From Armatimonadetes bacterium DC (GTDB lineage Bacteria > Armatimonadota > Fimbriimonadia > Fimbriimonadales > GBS-DC): a stretch of 64,000 bases of DNA. The position numbers and the translations under genes are program-made. Shown here in pieces: positions 25,267 to 32,815 of the stretch; within the stretch, counting starts at the first letter, position 1, and every line of letters begins with the position of its first letter. The stretch lies in NCBI GenBank assembly GCA_001442985.1, contig LDYB01000019.1, positions 248,001-312,000 on the forward strand, written 5' to 3'. The notes beneath the pieces were generated by a model, which worked only from the letters and a program-made list of their open reading frames with translations, made no database searches and was not told the origin of the DNA.

Positions 25267-26423
25267 TTAGCGAAGCTTGCTTACGACGAAGCTAACATTC
25301 CTTTCTTCATCAGGGGATCCAAGTTGACCTCCCCACATCCCCAGGCTCATCGTCACCCTCCAGCCGTTCAACTCGAAGGTAAGATATGCAGTGGGTATCA
25401 TCTCATACATCACCTGTGTACCGCTGGGAAGACCTGTTTGTGGGAAGGGTTGCTCCATTGCCTCGAAAAGATGCTTCACCGATGCCAGTAGCTCGAATGC
25501 TTTCTCCTGAGCATCGCGCAGGAGCGAGTTGTAGGCGAGCCACTGATCAAGTCTCGGTCCGATCCACTGTTTTCCTAATTCCTCCCTTGCGCGTGCAAGC
25601 CATTTGGCATATGCTTTTTCTGCCTCTTGAGCTTGCTTTTTGAAGGTTTCTGACACGGTTTCATGACCTCATTGTGCTGATCGCTGGCAATCCCCGAAGA
25701 GAAGAGGAAGCTTATCTCTTCTGGGCGCGATTTGTCTCTGGGTGGGCGGGGCTTTGTCGTGGGCGACGGATTGGTAGGTCGCCCCGAGCTCTGGGGGTAG
25801 GGCACCACGCCTGCCGCTTTTTGAGGATTGCCCTCCACTCCGGGGATGTCGTATGTGAGCCATACTTTACCAACTAAATCAACACGCACGAGACCTTGCT
25901 GAAGAGCATCCTCAAAAGGTACTTCCAAAATATTACTTAGAGACGCTCGTGCGGCCGCATTATAGTGAGAACCCGGGTAAAGAACCGTATTCACCCATTC
26001 TGCGACGAGGGAGCGCGCCGCCTCGTTGTTAGAAAGATCAAGGGAGCCGTTGTTCTGAAGGAGCATCTCCAACAGCTCTGCCTCAAGGCGCGCTCGTCCC
26101 CCTGCAAGATGCTTCGCGCCTGGCAGAAGAATTATCGTGATCTCTCGTGGCATCGACTCTATGTGCCATCCCCTCGCTTTGGCGAGAGATAGCAATCCAT
26201 CCCTGTCGCCCTGCTCAGCAACAGAAATAGCTAAGAGGGCATCTTCCCGCTCCGCAGGGGTCGACACAACGACGCATGGGACGGAGATAGGCACGGATTC
26301 TGGCACTGCCAGGCTCTTATCCTGAGCAACTGCCAGCGCCCCTCCAAGAAGCGCGACCCATATACCCAGCGCGCTTCGCAGATACGCTCTCATGGCCTCA
26401 CGACACAACTTGCTCCTGAACAT
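25267..26423 (-). pseudogene. Secreted-protein paralogue broken by a frameshift
   Basis: Two overlapping minus-strand frames cover this region: 26423-25575 (282 codons, signal peptide MRAYLRSALGIWVALLGGALAVAQ after a short basic lead) and 25656-25267 (129 codons, coiled-coil start SETFKKQAQEAEKAYAKWLARAREE and a strand-rich end). The first frame ends in an unnatural basic tail (KSKLKRQKKH). Together they span 385 codons, close to the 373 of the intact neighbour, and the first part matches its N-terminal half while the second matches its C-terminal half. The simplest reading is one ancestral gene split by a one-base shift near 25.6-25.7 kb. Two separate genes cannot be excluded. GGAGGG precedes the first ATG. 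Confidence 0.55.
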
Positions 26424-26537
26424 GTTCCCTCCAGCAAATTGACCCCTATGCTCTTACCTCTTGCAACAGATTCCTGCCCTATGCGAAGATTCCTGCTGTT
26501 TTTCGAGGCGATCCTCTGAAATCGGCGATGAAAGAGC

Positions 26538-26669
26538 CTACGGGCAGAGTCGCTCAAAGAGGGGGTCTGTGGCGGGGTGCAGTTCCACCTCCACCTGGGT
26601 GCCATCGGGCAGGGGCGGTTCCTGCTCCAGTTCAATCGTGCGCCTGCGTATGACACCACGTAGACTCAT
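26538..26669 (-). pseudogene. Truncated copy of the VapB-like antitoxin gene
   Basis: Forty-three codons reading MSLRGVIRRRTIELEQ...PDGTQVEVEL, almost the same as the N-terminal domain of the antitoxin at 28408-28650, then a diverged short end. A 59-bp block (26584-26642) is identical to 28556-28614. There is no toxin gene behind it. The rest of the 26424-26776 interval holds no other gene I can support. Confidence 0.6.
26584..26642. repeat. 59-bp direct repeat, copy 1 (antitoxin coding segment)
   Basis: Identical over 59 bp to 28556-28614; both encode the TIELEQEPPLPDGTQVEVEL region of a VapB-like antitoxin on the minus strand. Confidence 0.8.
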
Positions 26670-26776
26670 CGCGCTCAGCAGTGAAGTTGTGCGAGGTGGA
26701 GGCGTGTTGGATCGTGGTGGCGTGTGTGCGGTGGCTGGTGCATCGAACAGAGACGCGGAATTCCTAAGATAGCCTC

Positions 26777-27271
26777 TTAGACATGTTCTGACATATATTG
26801 CTGCCAAATCTCTCTTAAGCCTCCCGGCAGATCTGCAAGAGGCACTTTCGGGGATAAACGTCGCGGCATTATGCGAATCAGATGACCATTTTGACGAAGT
26901 TCCAGCCATTCATAAGCAGGTTGACGTAAGACGGTACTGGGGGATATGAAAAAGACATAAATTTTTTCAAAATCTTTTGATATATCAATTTCCATTTGGC
27001 AATTAAGTAATATCTGCTTAATTATATTTCCTTCTATATAAACAACAGACCAAACAAAGGCTCGTTGTAAGCTGATGTATAAAGCCGAAGCAGTAGGAAT
27101 CAACACCAGTAAAGCACATATGCTATACACGCCAGCCTGATACTGCCCCCAAAAATATGAGATTTGTATCAGACAATAGATGATGAAGACACAGCCTACA
27201 ACCCCTACGGCTGCATAGAAGATCCATTCGGCTTTCGCAGCCATATCATGACGCAATTCAACTTTAGCCAT
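26777..27271 (-). CDS. Small membrane protein behind Rhs cassette, possible immunity protein
   Basis: The 164-residue product has two membrane helices near its N-terminus (about residues 17-38 and 45-66) and a cytosolic or periplasmic mixed domain of about 95 residues with the end EIWQQYMSEHV. I do not recognise a family; the arrangement of two helices then a beta-rich domain is PH-domain-like in outline only. The DNA is clearly A/T-rich compared with the flanks (for example 26940-27080), indicating foreign origin. I start at 27271 because GAGGTGAGG lies just upstream; a GTG six codons earlier overlaps the Rhs stop. Its place directly behind a hydrophobic Rhs C-terminus fits an immunity gene, which is inference. 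Confidence 0.5.
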   Translation of the reverse strand: MAKVELRHDMAAKAEWIFYAAVGVVGCVFIIYCLIQISYFWGQYQAGVYSICALLVLIPTASALYISLQRAFVWSVVYIEGNIIKQILLNCQMEIDISKDFEKIYVFFISPSTVLRQPAYEWLELRQNGHLIRIMPRRLSPKVPLADLPGGLREIWQQYMSEHV

Positions 27272-27285
27272 CTTCCTCACCTCTG

Positions 27286-27999
27286 TCACGGTAATAAGTT
27301 TGCATAGGCAGCAGCGTCAGCAAACATCATTCCCAAATCTATTGACAGAAGCATATAAAGAAGGAGCTGGCGTTCAGCAGCAGCGACTTCTACACTCAAT
27401 ACACCTCCAAACAGTCCAGCCATGCCTCCCAGTATCGCCCCTGCTAAAGGACTGCCGCCAGTGAGCCAAGCATCCACCATTCCAACTATTGCACCCGCAA
27501 TGGCTCCACCAATTGGTCCGAATAAGGTGCCGATGGCTACCAAAACACCCTCGAAGAACCCACGGAAGAAGTTTCCAAGGAATGACCCCTTGCCTCTATT
27601 CAATATAGCCGTCATTAAGCCATTTACAAGACCGCTCACAAGCAGATATGCTATAACTACAGGATTTTTTCCACTATCATCCACCTTATTCATCGGATTC
27701 CCATCGGCATAGAGATACCAGTTCACCCCATCCCGCGCGGGGTCTTCGCTGATAAACCGACCTGTCGCCGGCTCGTAATACCGCGCCCGCATATAGATCA
27801 GCCCTGTCTCATCCTCCGAATGTCCCAGATTGGCGCAATAGCCCCTGCCCACACCCAGCGAACCATGAACCTCACCCCATACCCCACGCCACTGAAACGC
27901 CGAGAGCGCATAGTTAGACGCCATCGTGCGCACCAGATTGCCGTGCCCATCGTACAGCAACCTGCCATAACCCCTCACGCTTGCCTGCAACCCTTTCAC
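27286..27999 (-). CDS. Orphan Rhs C-terminal cassette with hydrophobic tip
   Basis: The 237-residue product starts GTG at the vapC stop (GTGA overlap). Residues 1-110 are the last part of an Rhs/YD-repeat core: YDGHGNLV, then the core end ETGLIYMRARYYEPATGRFISEDPA and YLYADGNPMNKVDDSG. In full-length Rhs toxins this sequence directly precedes the variable toxin tip. Here the tip (about 125 residues) is hydrophobic and glycine-rich, with GPIGGAIAGAIVGMVDAW and LAGAILGGMAGLFGGVL, suggesting membrane insertion. The long N-terminal Rhs shell is missing. It may be a displaced tip kept for recombination with a full Rhs gene elsewhere, or a decaying fragment. Confidence 0.65.
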   Translation of the reverse strand: MKGLQASVRGYGRLLYDGHGNLVRTMASNYALSAFQWRGVWGEVHGSLGVGRGYCANLGHSEDETGLIYMRARYYEPATGRFISEDPARDGVNWYLYADGNPMNKVDDSGKNPVVIAYLLVSGLVNGLMTAILNRGKGSFLGNFFRGFFEGVLVAIGTLFGPIGGAIAGAIVGMVDAWLTGGSPLAGAILGGMAGLFGGVLSVEVAAAERQLLLYMLLSIDLGMMFADAAAYANLLP

Positions 28000-28427
28000 T
28001 CCACCACCTCCTCCCGCCAGTTTACTACACGCAACGGATAACCCACCTCTATCACACGCCGATAATGCCGCTCGTTCGCCGACACCAGAACCAGCCCATA
28101 CCGCAACGCCGTCGCCGCTATCAGCGGATCCAAACGCCCTATCGGGAAACCTGCCAGATCCAACCGCGCATATAACTCCCCCGCTAACTCCCCAATCGCA
28201 TAGTCCACAGGCACAATCTCCAGCCTGCCTGCATCCGCACGCCACTGCGCTAACAAGTCCGCTCGCTGGCGACGCACCAGCCCCCGCACCACCTCCGCCA
28301 TCGTGATCACCGACAGCGTAAAAGTGCCGTGAACCGCCCAGTAGGCGTTCGCCCGCGCCTGCACCCCAGGAAGCACGCCGCGCATAATGTCCAGCCAGAT
28401 GTCGGTATCAATCAGTGTCTTCTCCAT
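27996..28427 (-). CDS. vapC: VapC-type PIN-domain toxin
   Basis: A 143-residue PIN-domain ribonuclease, the toxin of a type II toxin-antitoxin pair. The acidic metal-binding residues of the family are visible: the first Asp in LIDTDIWLD (residues 5-13), a Glu in MAEVVRGL near 45, and the later Asp in GRLDPLIAATAL near 99. It overlaps the upstream antitoxin by 20 nt and its stop overlaps the GTG of the Rhs cassette, so antitoxin, toxin and Rhs tip could be read from one mRNA. Confidence 0.88.
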   Translation of the reverse strand: MEKTLIDTDIWLDIMRGVLPGVQARANAYWAVHGTFTLSVITMAEVVRGLVRRQRADLLAQWRADAGRLEIVPVDYAIGELAGELYARLDLAGFPIGRLDPLIAATALRYGLVLVSANERHYRRVIEVGYPLRVVNWREEVVE

Positions 28428-28650
28428 TCAGGCTTCTCCAGACAGTGCTTTCGCGCGCGGTCAGGATTTCCTGTTCTATTTCGGTCAGCAGGTCGGCATA
28501 CTCGCGCCAGCGTCCCCAGAAGGGGTTTTCGGAACTGGTGGTGTGCGGAATCAGCTCCACCTCCACCTGGGTGCCATCGGGCAGGGGCGGTTCCTGCTCC
28601 AGTTCAATCGTGCGTCCGCGTATCACTCCGCGTAAACCCATCACACTCAC
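28408..28650 (-). CDS. VapB-like antitoxin (AF2212/DUF104-like N-terminus)
   Basis: About 80 residues. The N-terminal VMGLRGVIRGRTIELEQEP..PDGTQVEVEL is a small swapped-hairpin-like domain of the AF2212/DUF104 type; the C-terminal part (WREYADLLTEIEQEILTARESTVW) is helical and would wrap the VapC active site. A -10 box 8 nt upstream suggests a leaderless start at GTG 28650; an ATG at 28641 is the alternative. Parts of this gene are duplicated at 26.6 and 29.4 kb. Confidence 0.75.
   Translation of the reverse strand: MSVMGLRGVIRGRTIELEQEPPLPDGTQVEVELIPHTTSSENPFWGRWREYADLLTEIEQEILTARESTVWRSLNGEDTD
28556..28614. repeat. 59-bp direct repeat, copy 2
   Basis: Lies inside the intact antitoxin gene and is identical to 26584-26642. 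Confidence 0.8.
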
Positions 28651-28668
28651 CGACAAAGAGGATACCTC
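28611..28668. repeat. 58-bp direct repeat, copy 1 (antitoxin head and promoter)
   Basis: Covers the first codons and -10 box of the antitoxin gene; 56 of 58 bases match 29408-29465. Confidence 0.8.
28659..28664 (-). promoter_or_regulatory. -10 box of antitoxin, leaderless arrangement
   Basis: Minus strand ggTATCCT, 8 nt, GTG at 28650. Confidence 0.5.
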
Positions 28669-28689
28669 GTGCAGGTGTCAGCACCGCTT

Positions 28690-29112
28690 CTATCCCTCGC
28701 GCTCAGTTTCCGACAACCAATCTTCTACCACCAACCCTTCTATCCGACGAAAATGACGCACATTCCCCGTCGCCACGCCAATCCCCAGCACTCGTGCCGT
28801 CGCCCCTATCAACACATCCGCATCATCCAGACGCATCCCCTGTGCTGCCAGCTCCCCCGCTATCTGCGCCGCCTCCCGCGCCACTTCCATCGAGACCTCC
28901 CAAGCCCGACAGTGCGCCACAAACGCCTCCAGCTCCGCCAATCGCCGACGCGCCCCGATCCGCACCAACCCTCGCCGCAACTCATAATAACTCACCACGC
29001 TCAACTCCAGCGGCACCCCCAGCTGCAGATAGCGCACCACCCGCTGCACCACCTGCGCCTGACCCCGCAGGTAAAATGAGATCACATCGGTGTCCAGCAA
29101 ACAACGGTTCAT
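28690..29112 (-). CDS. vapC: VapC-type PIN-domain toxin (second module)
   Basis: A 140-residue PIN-domain ribonuclease. MNRCLLDTDVISFYLRG carries the first conserved Asp, SYYELRRGL the conserved Glu near residue 44, and MRLDDADVLIGATA the later Asp pair near residue 95; GNVRHFRRI is the typical end motif. I start at 29112 because this ATG overlaps the upstream antitoxin stop as ATGA; an open frame 19 codons further up runs through the antitoxin gene. It is only distantly like the first VapC. Confidence 0.88.
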   Translation of the reverse strand: MNRCLLDTDVISFYLRGQAQVVQRVVRYLQLGVPLELSVVSYYELRRGLVRIGARRRLAELEAFVAHCRAWEVSMEVAREAAQIAGELAAQGMRLDDADVLIGATARVLGIGVATGNVRHFRRIEGLVVEDWLSETEREG

Positions 29113-29336
29113 CGGGGTTCCTCTCCGATGCGCACGCCTTCGTTCAGTGCTTGCTGGAGTGCTTGCCATTCCTCATCGGGCATGTCGCTCCAGATACCCG
29201 CAAAGAGCAGGGTGGCTATCTGGCTTTCATCGGCTTGGGTTGGGATGAGCACCACCACTTCCTGGTCGGTCAGTTCGGTGTGTGGCTCCAGCAGGTGGAC
29301 GATGTTGCCCTGGGCACGTCCTTTGACCGCTCGCAT
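29109..29336 (-). CDS. VapB-like antitoxin (second module)
   Basis: A 75-residue acidic partner of the downstream VapC, with a small N-terminal beta domain (AVKGRAQGNIVHLLEP..LTDQEVVVLIP) and a helical C-terminus (DEEWQALQQALNEGVRIG) that likely neutralises the toxin. A TATACT box lies at 29356-29361, 19 nt upstream of the ATG. The family is inferred from position and fold pattern. Confidence 0.7.
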   Translation of the reverse strand: MRAVKGRAQGNIVHLLEPHTELTDQEVVVLIPTQADESQIATLLFAGIWSDMPDEEWQALQQALNEGVRIGEEPR

Positions 29337-29407
29337 CGCTTTTCACCCGCAGGGAAGTATACCTGTTCGCTTGTCCCACAGGGATGGCTTCTGAACTCGC
29401 TCGGCTG

Positions 29408-29465
29408 TGCGTCCGCGTATCACTCCGCGTAAGCCCATCACGCTCACCGACAAAGAGGATACCTC
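29408..29465. repeat. 58-bp direct repeat, copy 2 (decapitated antitoxin head)
   Basis: Matches 28611-28668 at 56 of 58 positions, including the -10 box copy at 29456-29461, but the gene body is missing and the following sequence differs. It lies between the second antitoxin and miaA. Confidence 0.8.
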
Positions 29466-29490
29466 ATTTTGCCCCCTTTCCGCACAGAGG

Positions 29491-29496
29491 TACAAT
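29491..29496 (+). promoter_or_regulatory. -10 box of miaA
   Basis: ggTACAAT, 10 nt, TTG at 29507. Leader of at most a few nucleotides and no Shine-Dalgarno. Confidence 0.55.
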
Positions 29497-29506
29497 TCCC
29501 CTTACC

Positions 29507-30433
29507 TTGACAGAGCGAGCGCTGGTGATTCTGGGACCCACCGCCACGGGCAAGACGGCAGTGGGCATTCTGCTGGCGGAGGCGCTGGACGGCGAAATTA
29601 TCTCCGCCGATTCGGGCGCGGTGTATCGGGGGCTGGACATCGGCACTGCCAAGCCCACGCCCGAGGAGCAGCAGCGCGTGCGATTCCACCTGATTGATGT
29701 GGCAGACCCCGACGAGGTGTTCACTGCCTCACGCTTCCGGGAGCTGGCGCTGGAAGCGATAGAGTCGATTCGGGCGCGGGGCAAGCGCGTGCTGATTGTG
29801 GGCGGCACGGGGCTGTACCTGCGCGTGCTGTTGCACGGCTTCAGCCTCGCCCCGCCCCCTGCCTCGCCTGAGATTCGCGAGCGCCTGATGGCGGAGTGCA
29901 AAACCCTCGGCACACACGCGATGCACGCGCGTCTAAAGCAGGTGGACCCTGTGGCGGCGACGCGCATCCATCCCAACGACGCGGTGCGAATCGTGCGGGC
30001 GCTGGAGGTCTACGAAGCCACGGGCGTGCCCATCAGCCAGTGGCAACGGCGTGCCGAGTCGGAGCTGCCAAGCCTCAAAGTGGGGCTGACCATGCCCAGA
30101 CAGCAACTCTACGCTCGAATCGACGCCCGCGTCGACCAGATGATGGCGCAGGGCTTTTTGCAGGAGGTGCAAAACCTCTTGCAAAAAGGGTACAATAAAG
30201 ACCTGCCCGCTCTCAAAGGGCTGGGCTACCGCCATATGATCGAGTATCTGGAGGGGCGCCTCTCGCTGGAGGAGGCAGTTCGCCTCTGGAAACGCGACAC
30301 GCGGCGGTTCGCAAAACGCCAGATGACCTGGTTCCGCAAAGAACCCGGGGTCCACTGGCTGGACGCAAGTGCGGGCGCCGAAAAGACCGCCCAACATATC
30401 TTGAGTCTGATTGAACAACAGGGAGGGCTATGA
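29507..30433 (+). CDS. miaA: tRNA dimethylallyltransferase
   Basis: MiaA adds a dimethylallyl group to A37 of tRNAs that read UNN codons. The 308-residue protein has the P-loop LGPTATGKT at its start, SADSGAVYRGLDIGTAKPT near residue 37 and VGGTGLYLRVLL near 100, followed by the tRNA-binding insertion and TRRFAKRQMTWFRKEP near the C-terminus. I choose TTG 29507 because it follows the -10 box and gives a standard N-terminus (MTERALVILGPT); the frame is open for 41 more codons but these run through the antitoxin-like repeat. hfq follows after 3 nt, as in many bacteria. Confidence 0.92.
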   Translation: MTERALVILGPTATGKTAVGILLAEALDGEIISADSGAVYRGLDIGTAKPTPEEQQRVRFHLIDVADPDEVFTASRFRELALEAIESIRARGKRVLIVGGTGLYLRVLLHGFSLAPPPASPEIRERLMAECKTLGTHAMHARLKQVDPVAATRIHPNDAVRIVRALEVYEATGVPISQWQRRAESELPSLKVGLTMPRQQLYARIDARVDQMMAQGFLQEVQNLLQKGYNKDLPALKGLGYRHMIEYLEGRLSLEEAVRLWKRDTRRFAKRQMTWFRKEPGVHWLDASAGAEKTAQHILSLIEQQGGL

Positions 30434-30436
30434 ACG

Positions 30437-30697
30437 ATGCCGAAAGCGATTAATTTGCAGGATATGTTTTTGAATCAGGTGCGCAAGGAAGGTATTGGCG
30501 TGACGGTGTACCTGAGCGGTGGGCTACAGTTGCGCGGCGTAGTGCGCGGCTTCGATGCGTTCACCATCCTTCTGGAAAGCCCCGGCAAGCCGGTGCAGCT
30601 GGTCTACAAGCACGCGGTTACCTCGATTGTGCCCTCGCGTCCTGTGCCGGGCTACGGACCCAGCCGCGCCCCACAAGAGGGTGAGTTTGAGGAGTGA
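30437..30697 (+). CDS. hfq: RNA chaperone Hfq
   Basis: Hfq is an Sm-like ring protein that helps small RNAs find their mRNA targets. The 86-residue protein shows Sm1 (INLQDMFLNQVRKEGIGVTVYLSGGLQLRGVVRGFDAFTILLES, described in pieces: LQDMFLNQ and VTVYLSGG are the RNA-contact parts) and the Sm2 motif YKHAVTSIVP, close to the classical YKHAISTVVP. A short proline- and glutamate-rich tail follows. It is third in line with miaA 3 nt upstream and its stop overlaps the dapF start, so all three are one operon. Confidence 0.95.
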   Translation: MPKAINLQDMFLNQVRKEGIGVTVYLSGGLQLRGVVRGFDAFTILLESPGKPVQLVYKHAVTSIVPSRPVPGYGPSRAPQEGEFEE

Positions 30698-31560
30698 ACC
30701 GCCTCGCCTTCGTGAAGGTTCAGGGCAACGGCAACGACTTCATTCTGCTGGACGGGATTGGCGAGGCGTTGCCTGCGCAGGATTGGGGCGCTTTAGCGCG
30801 CGTGTGGTGCCAGCGGCGCTATGTTATTGGCGCGGACGGGCTTTTGCTGGCGCTCCCTTCGGAAGTCGCAGATTACCGCATGCGCCTGTTTAATGCCGAT
30901 GGCTCCGAAGCGGAGATGTGCGGCAACGGCATCCGCTGTCTGGCGCACTTTCTGTTTGACCGCTACGCGCCCGACGCAGAAGCGTTGCGCATCGAAACGG
31001 GGGCAGGCGTTCGGGAGGTGTTTCGCGCCTGCCCCGACGCCTCGCAGATTCGGGTTGCGATGGGCGCGCCGCGACTCGCTCGTGCCGAAATTCCAGCCGC
31101 CGGCACACCCCCTGACCAGCCGATTCTCGATCAACCGCTCACCCTGCCGTCGGGCGAGACGCTCTGCATCTCCGCCGTCAACACGGGCACGCCCCACGCC
31201 GTGCTGTTTACTGAACGCCCCCTGAACGAGTTCCCGCTCGAACAGATCGGACCGCAGGTGGAGAACCACCCCCTCTTTCCCCAGCGCACGAACTTTCAGG
31301 TGGCGCGAGTACACGCACGCAACGCGGTGGAAGTGCGCCCATGGGAGCGCGGGGCAGGCGCCACGCCCGCCTGCGGCACAGGCGCATGCGCCGTGGTGGT
31401 GATCGGCGTGCTGACCGGGCGGCTGGAACCCCAGACCGTCGTGCATATGCCCGGCGGCGACCTGCTCATTCACTGGGAAAACCCCGAAACCCTTTGGATG
31501 ACAGGACCCGCCCAAGTTGCTTTTGAGGGCACGGCACCTTTGCCCCCTTCCCCCGTCTAA
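30694..31560 (+). CDS. dapF: Diaminopimelate epimerase
   Basis: DapF converts LL- to meso-diaminopimelate for lysine and peptidoglycan synthesis, so the organism has a DAP-type wall. The 288-residue protein carries both catalytic cysteines: C76 in EMCGNGIRC and C227 in TPACGTGAC. The substrate-binding start KVQGNGNDFILLD is also standard. Translation starts at GTG 30694, which overlaps the hfq stop (GTGA), so it is coupled to hfq. Confidence 0.95.
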   Translation: MNRLAFVKVQGNGNDFILLDGIGEALPAQDWGALARVWCQRRYVIGADGLLLALPSEVADYRMRLFNADGSEAEMCGNGIRCLAHFLFDRYAPDAEALRIETGAGVREVFRACPDASQIRVAMGAPRLARAEIPAAGTPPDQPILDQPLTLPSGETLCISAVNTGTPHAVLFTERPLNEFPLEQIGPQVENHPLFPQRTNFQVARVHARNAVEVRPWERGAGATPACGTGACAVVVIGVLTGRLEPQTVVHMPGGDLLIHWENPETLWMTGPAQVAFEGTAPLPPSPV

Positions 31561-31605
31561 TTGCTCAGGCGGAACCCATCAAGAACCTCAGAGCGTCAAA
31601 TAGCG

Positions 31606-31611
31606 TATAAT
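31606..31611 (+). promoter_or_regulatory. -10 box of M48 protease gene
   Basis: TATAAT, 19 nt upstream of the ATG; AGGAG at 31617-31621 serves as Shine-Dalgarno, so this transcript has a short leader. Confidence 0.6.
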
Positions 31612-31630
31612 TACCCAGGAGCTACTGAAT

Positions 31631-32815
31631 ATGCGTTTACGAAGCCGAATACGACACGGGTGGAGATTGGTCTTCGTGCTGGCGCTCTCCCTCACGGGGG
31701 TGTTCGCCCGTGCGCAGGAGCCTGCCCATCCCGAACTCAGCCCCAGAGACAAGGAAGAGATTGAACTGGGCAAGCAGATTGTCGCCGAAATTGAGAAAGA
31801 GGTCAAGTTCGTCAACGACGCCGCCCTGGCAGAGCGCGTGAACCGAATTGGGCAAACGCTTGCCGAGATTGCACGCCGCACCAAAACAAAAGCGCTCTGG
31901 GGTGAGGAAGGTCCTGCGCCGTTTGAATACACCTTCCGAATCATCGATGAGAAAGAGGTCAACGCTTTCTCCGTCCCGGGCGGTTTCATTTTCATCTATA
32001 AAGGCTTGCTGGACTTTGTGAGCAGCGACGACGAGCTGGCGGGCGTGATTGCCCACGAGATTGCTCACGCCGACCATCGCCATGTGATTCACCTCCTGCG
32101 CCGCGACGCCAAGATTCAGGAGCGTGTGCTACTGCCCGCCATTCTGGTGGGCATTCTGGGGCGGCTGCCCTCGGAAGATATGGCGAATGTGATTGCGGGC
32201 ACGCAGTTTTATCGGATTGCCCGCATGAGCAGCTTCAGCCAGGAAGCCGAGACCGACGCCGACCTCACCGCCCTGGAATACCTGCGCCAGTCGCCCTATA
32301 ACCCTGTGGGATTGCTGGTGTTTATGGAGCGACTGGAGGCGGAAGAGCGCAAGCGCCCTCAGATTGATTGGGGCATCTTCCGCACGCACCCCATTACGCG
32401 CGAGCGCGTGGCGAAGATTCGTCAGGCGCTGACCGAAATGGGCATCCCCATCCGCCGTCGGGAGGTCAGCCCTGCCCTGCAGGTCAAGGCGCTCCCTGTG
32501 GATGCCGAAAAGCCGGAGGGGCTGTACCGCGTGGTGTACGACCAGATAGAGATTTTCACGCCTGCGAACGACTCCCAGCAACGAGCGCAACAGATTGCGA
32601 AGGCACTCAACCGCCTGCTGGACGACGGCTTGCAACTCTACGAAGTGCAGCTCGCTCCCGATAAGCAAGGCGTTGTGATTCGCGGGCAGGAGCTGGTGCG
32701 CATCACCCCCGAAGACGCCCAGCTGCGCAATAAGACCCCCGAAGAGGTGGCGCAGGCAGTCCGTGAGGCGATTCGGCGCGTACTCTGGACCGAGTCCGTG
32801 CGGATTGGCTACTAA
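31631..32815 (+). CDS. Periplasmic M48-family zinc metalloprotease
   Basis: A 394-residue exported protease of the M48 (BepA/LoiP/Oma1-like) group, which usually degrades misfolded envelope proteins or helps outer-membrane assembly. A signal peptide (GWRLVFVLALSLTGVFARAQ) is followed by the M48 domain with H142-E143-x2-H146 (the HExxH zinc site) and the third-ligand region FSQEAETDADLTALEYL near residue 205. RTHPITRERVAKI near 250 is also typical. The C-terminal 110 residues hold a separate small domain I do not recognise. It ends at the convergent ABC ATPase gene with a 4-nt overlap. Confidence 0.9.
   Translation: MRLRSRIRHGWRLVFVLALSLTGVFARAQEPAHPELSPRDKEEIELGKQIVAEIEKEVKFVNDAALAERVNRIGQTLAEIARRTKTKALWGEEGPAPFEYTFRIIDEKEVNAFSVPGGFIFIYKGLLDFVSSDDELAGVIAHEIAHADHRHVIHLLRRDAKIQERVLLPAILVGILGRLPSEDMANVIAGTQFYRIARMSSFSQEAETDADLTALEYLRQSPYNPVGLLVFMERLEAEERKRPQIDWGIFRTHPITRERVAKIRQALTEMGIPIRRREVSPALQVKALPVDAEKPEGLYRVVYDQIEIFTPANDSQQRAQQIAKALNRLLDDGLQLYEVQLAPDKQGVVIRGQELVRITPEDAQLRNKTPEEVAQAVREAIRRVLWTESVRIGY

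Noticed and set aside
25033-25491. A 152-codon plus-strand frame over the IS630 remnant
   Set aside because: Proline- and histidine-rich antisense reading; the minus strand shows the transposase motif DNASFH.
26670-26909. An N-terminal extension of the antitoxin fragment
   Set aside because: The extra 80 codons have no similarity to any antitoxin and overlap the A/T-rich membrane-protein gene; the homology begins at the ATG at 26669.
28000-28245. An N-terminal extension of 82 codons to the Rhs fragment
   Set aside because: It is the antisense-like out-of-frame reading of the vapC region (cysteine- and glycine-rich, no Rhs pattern); the GTG at 27999 overlapping the vapC stop is the better start.
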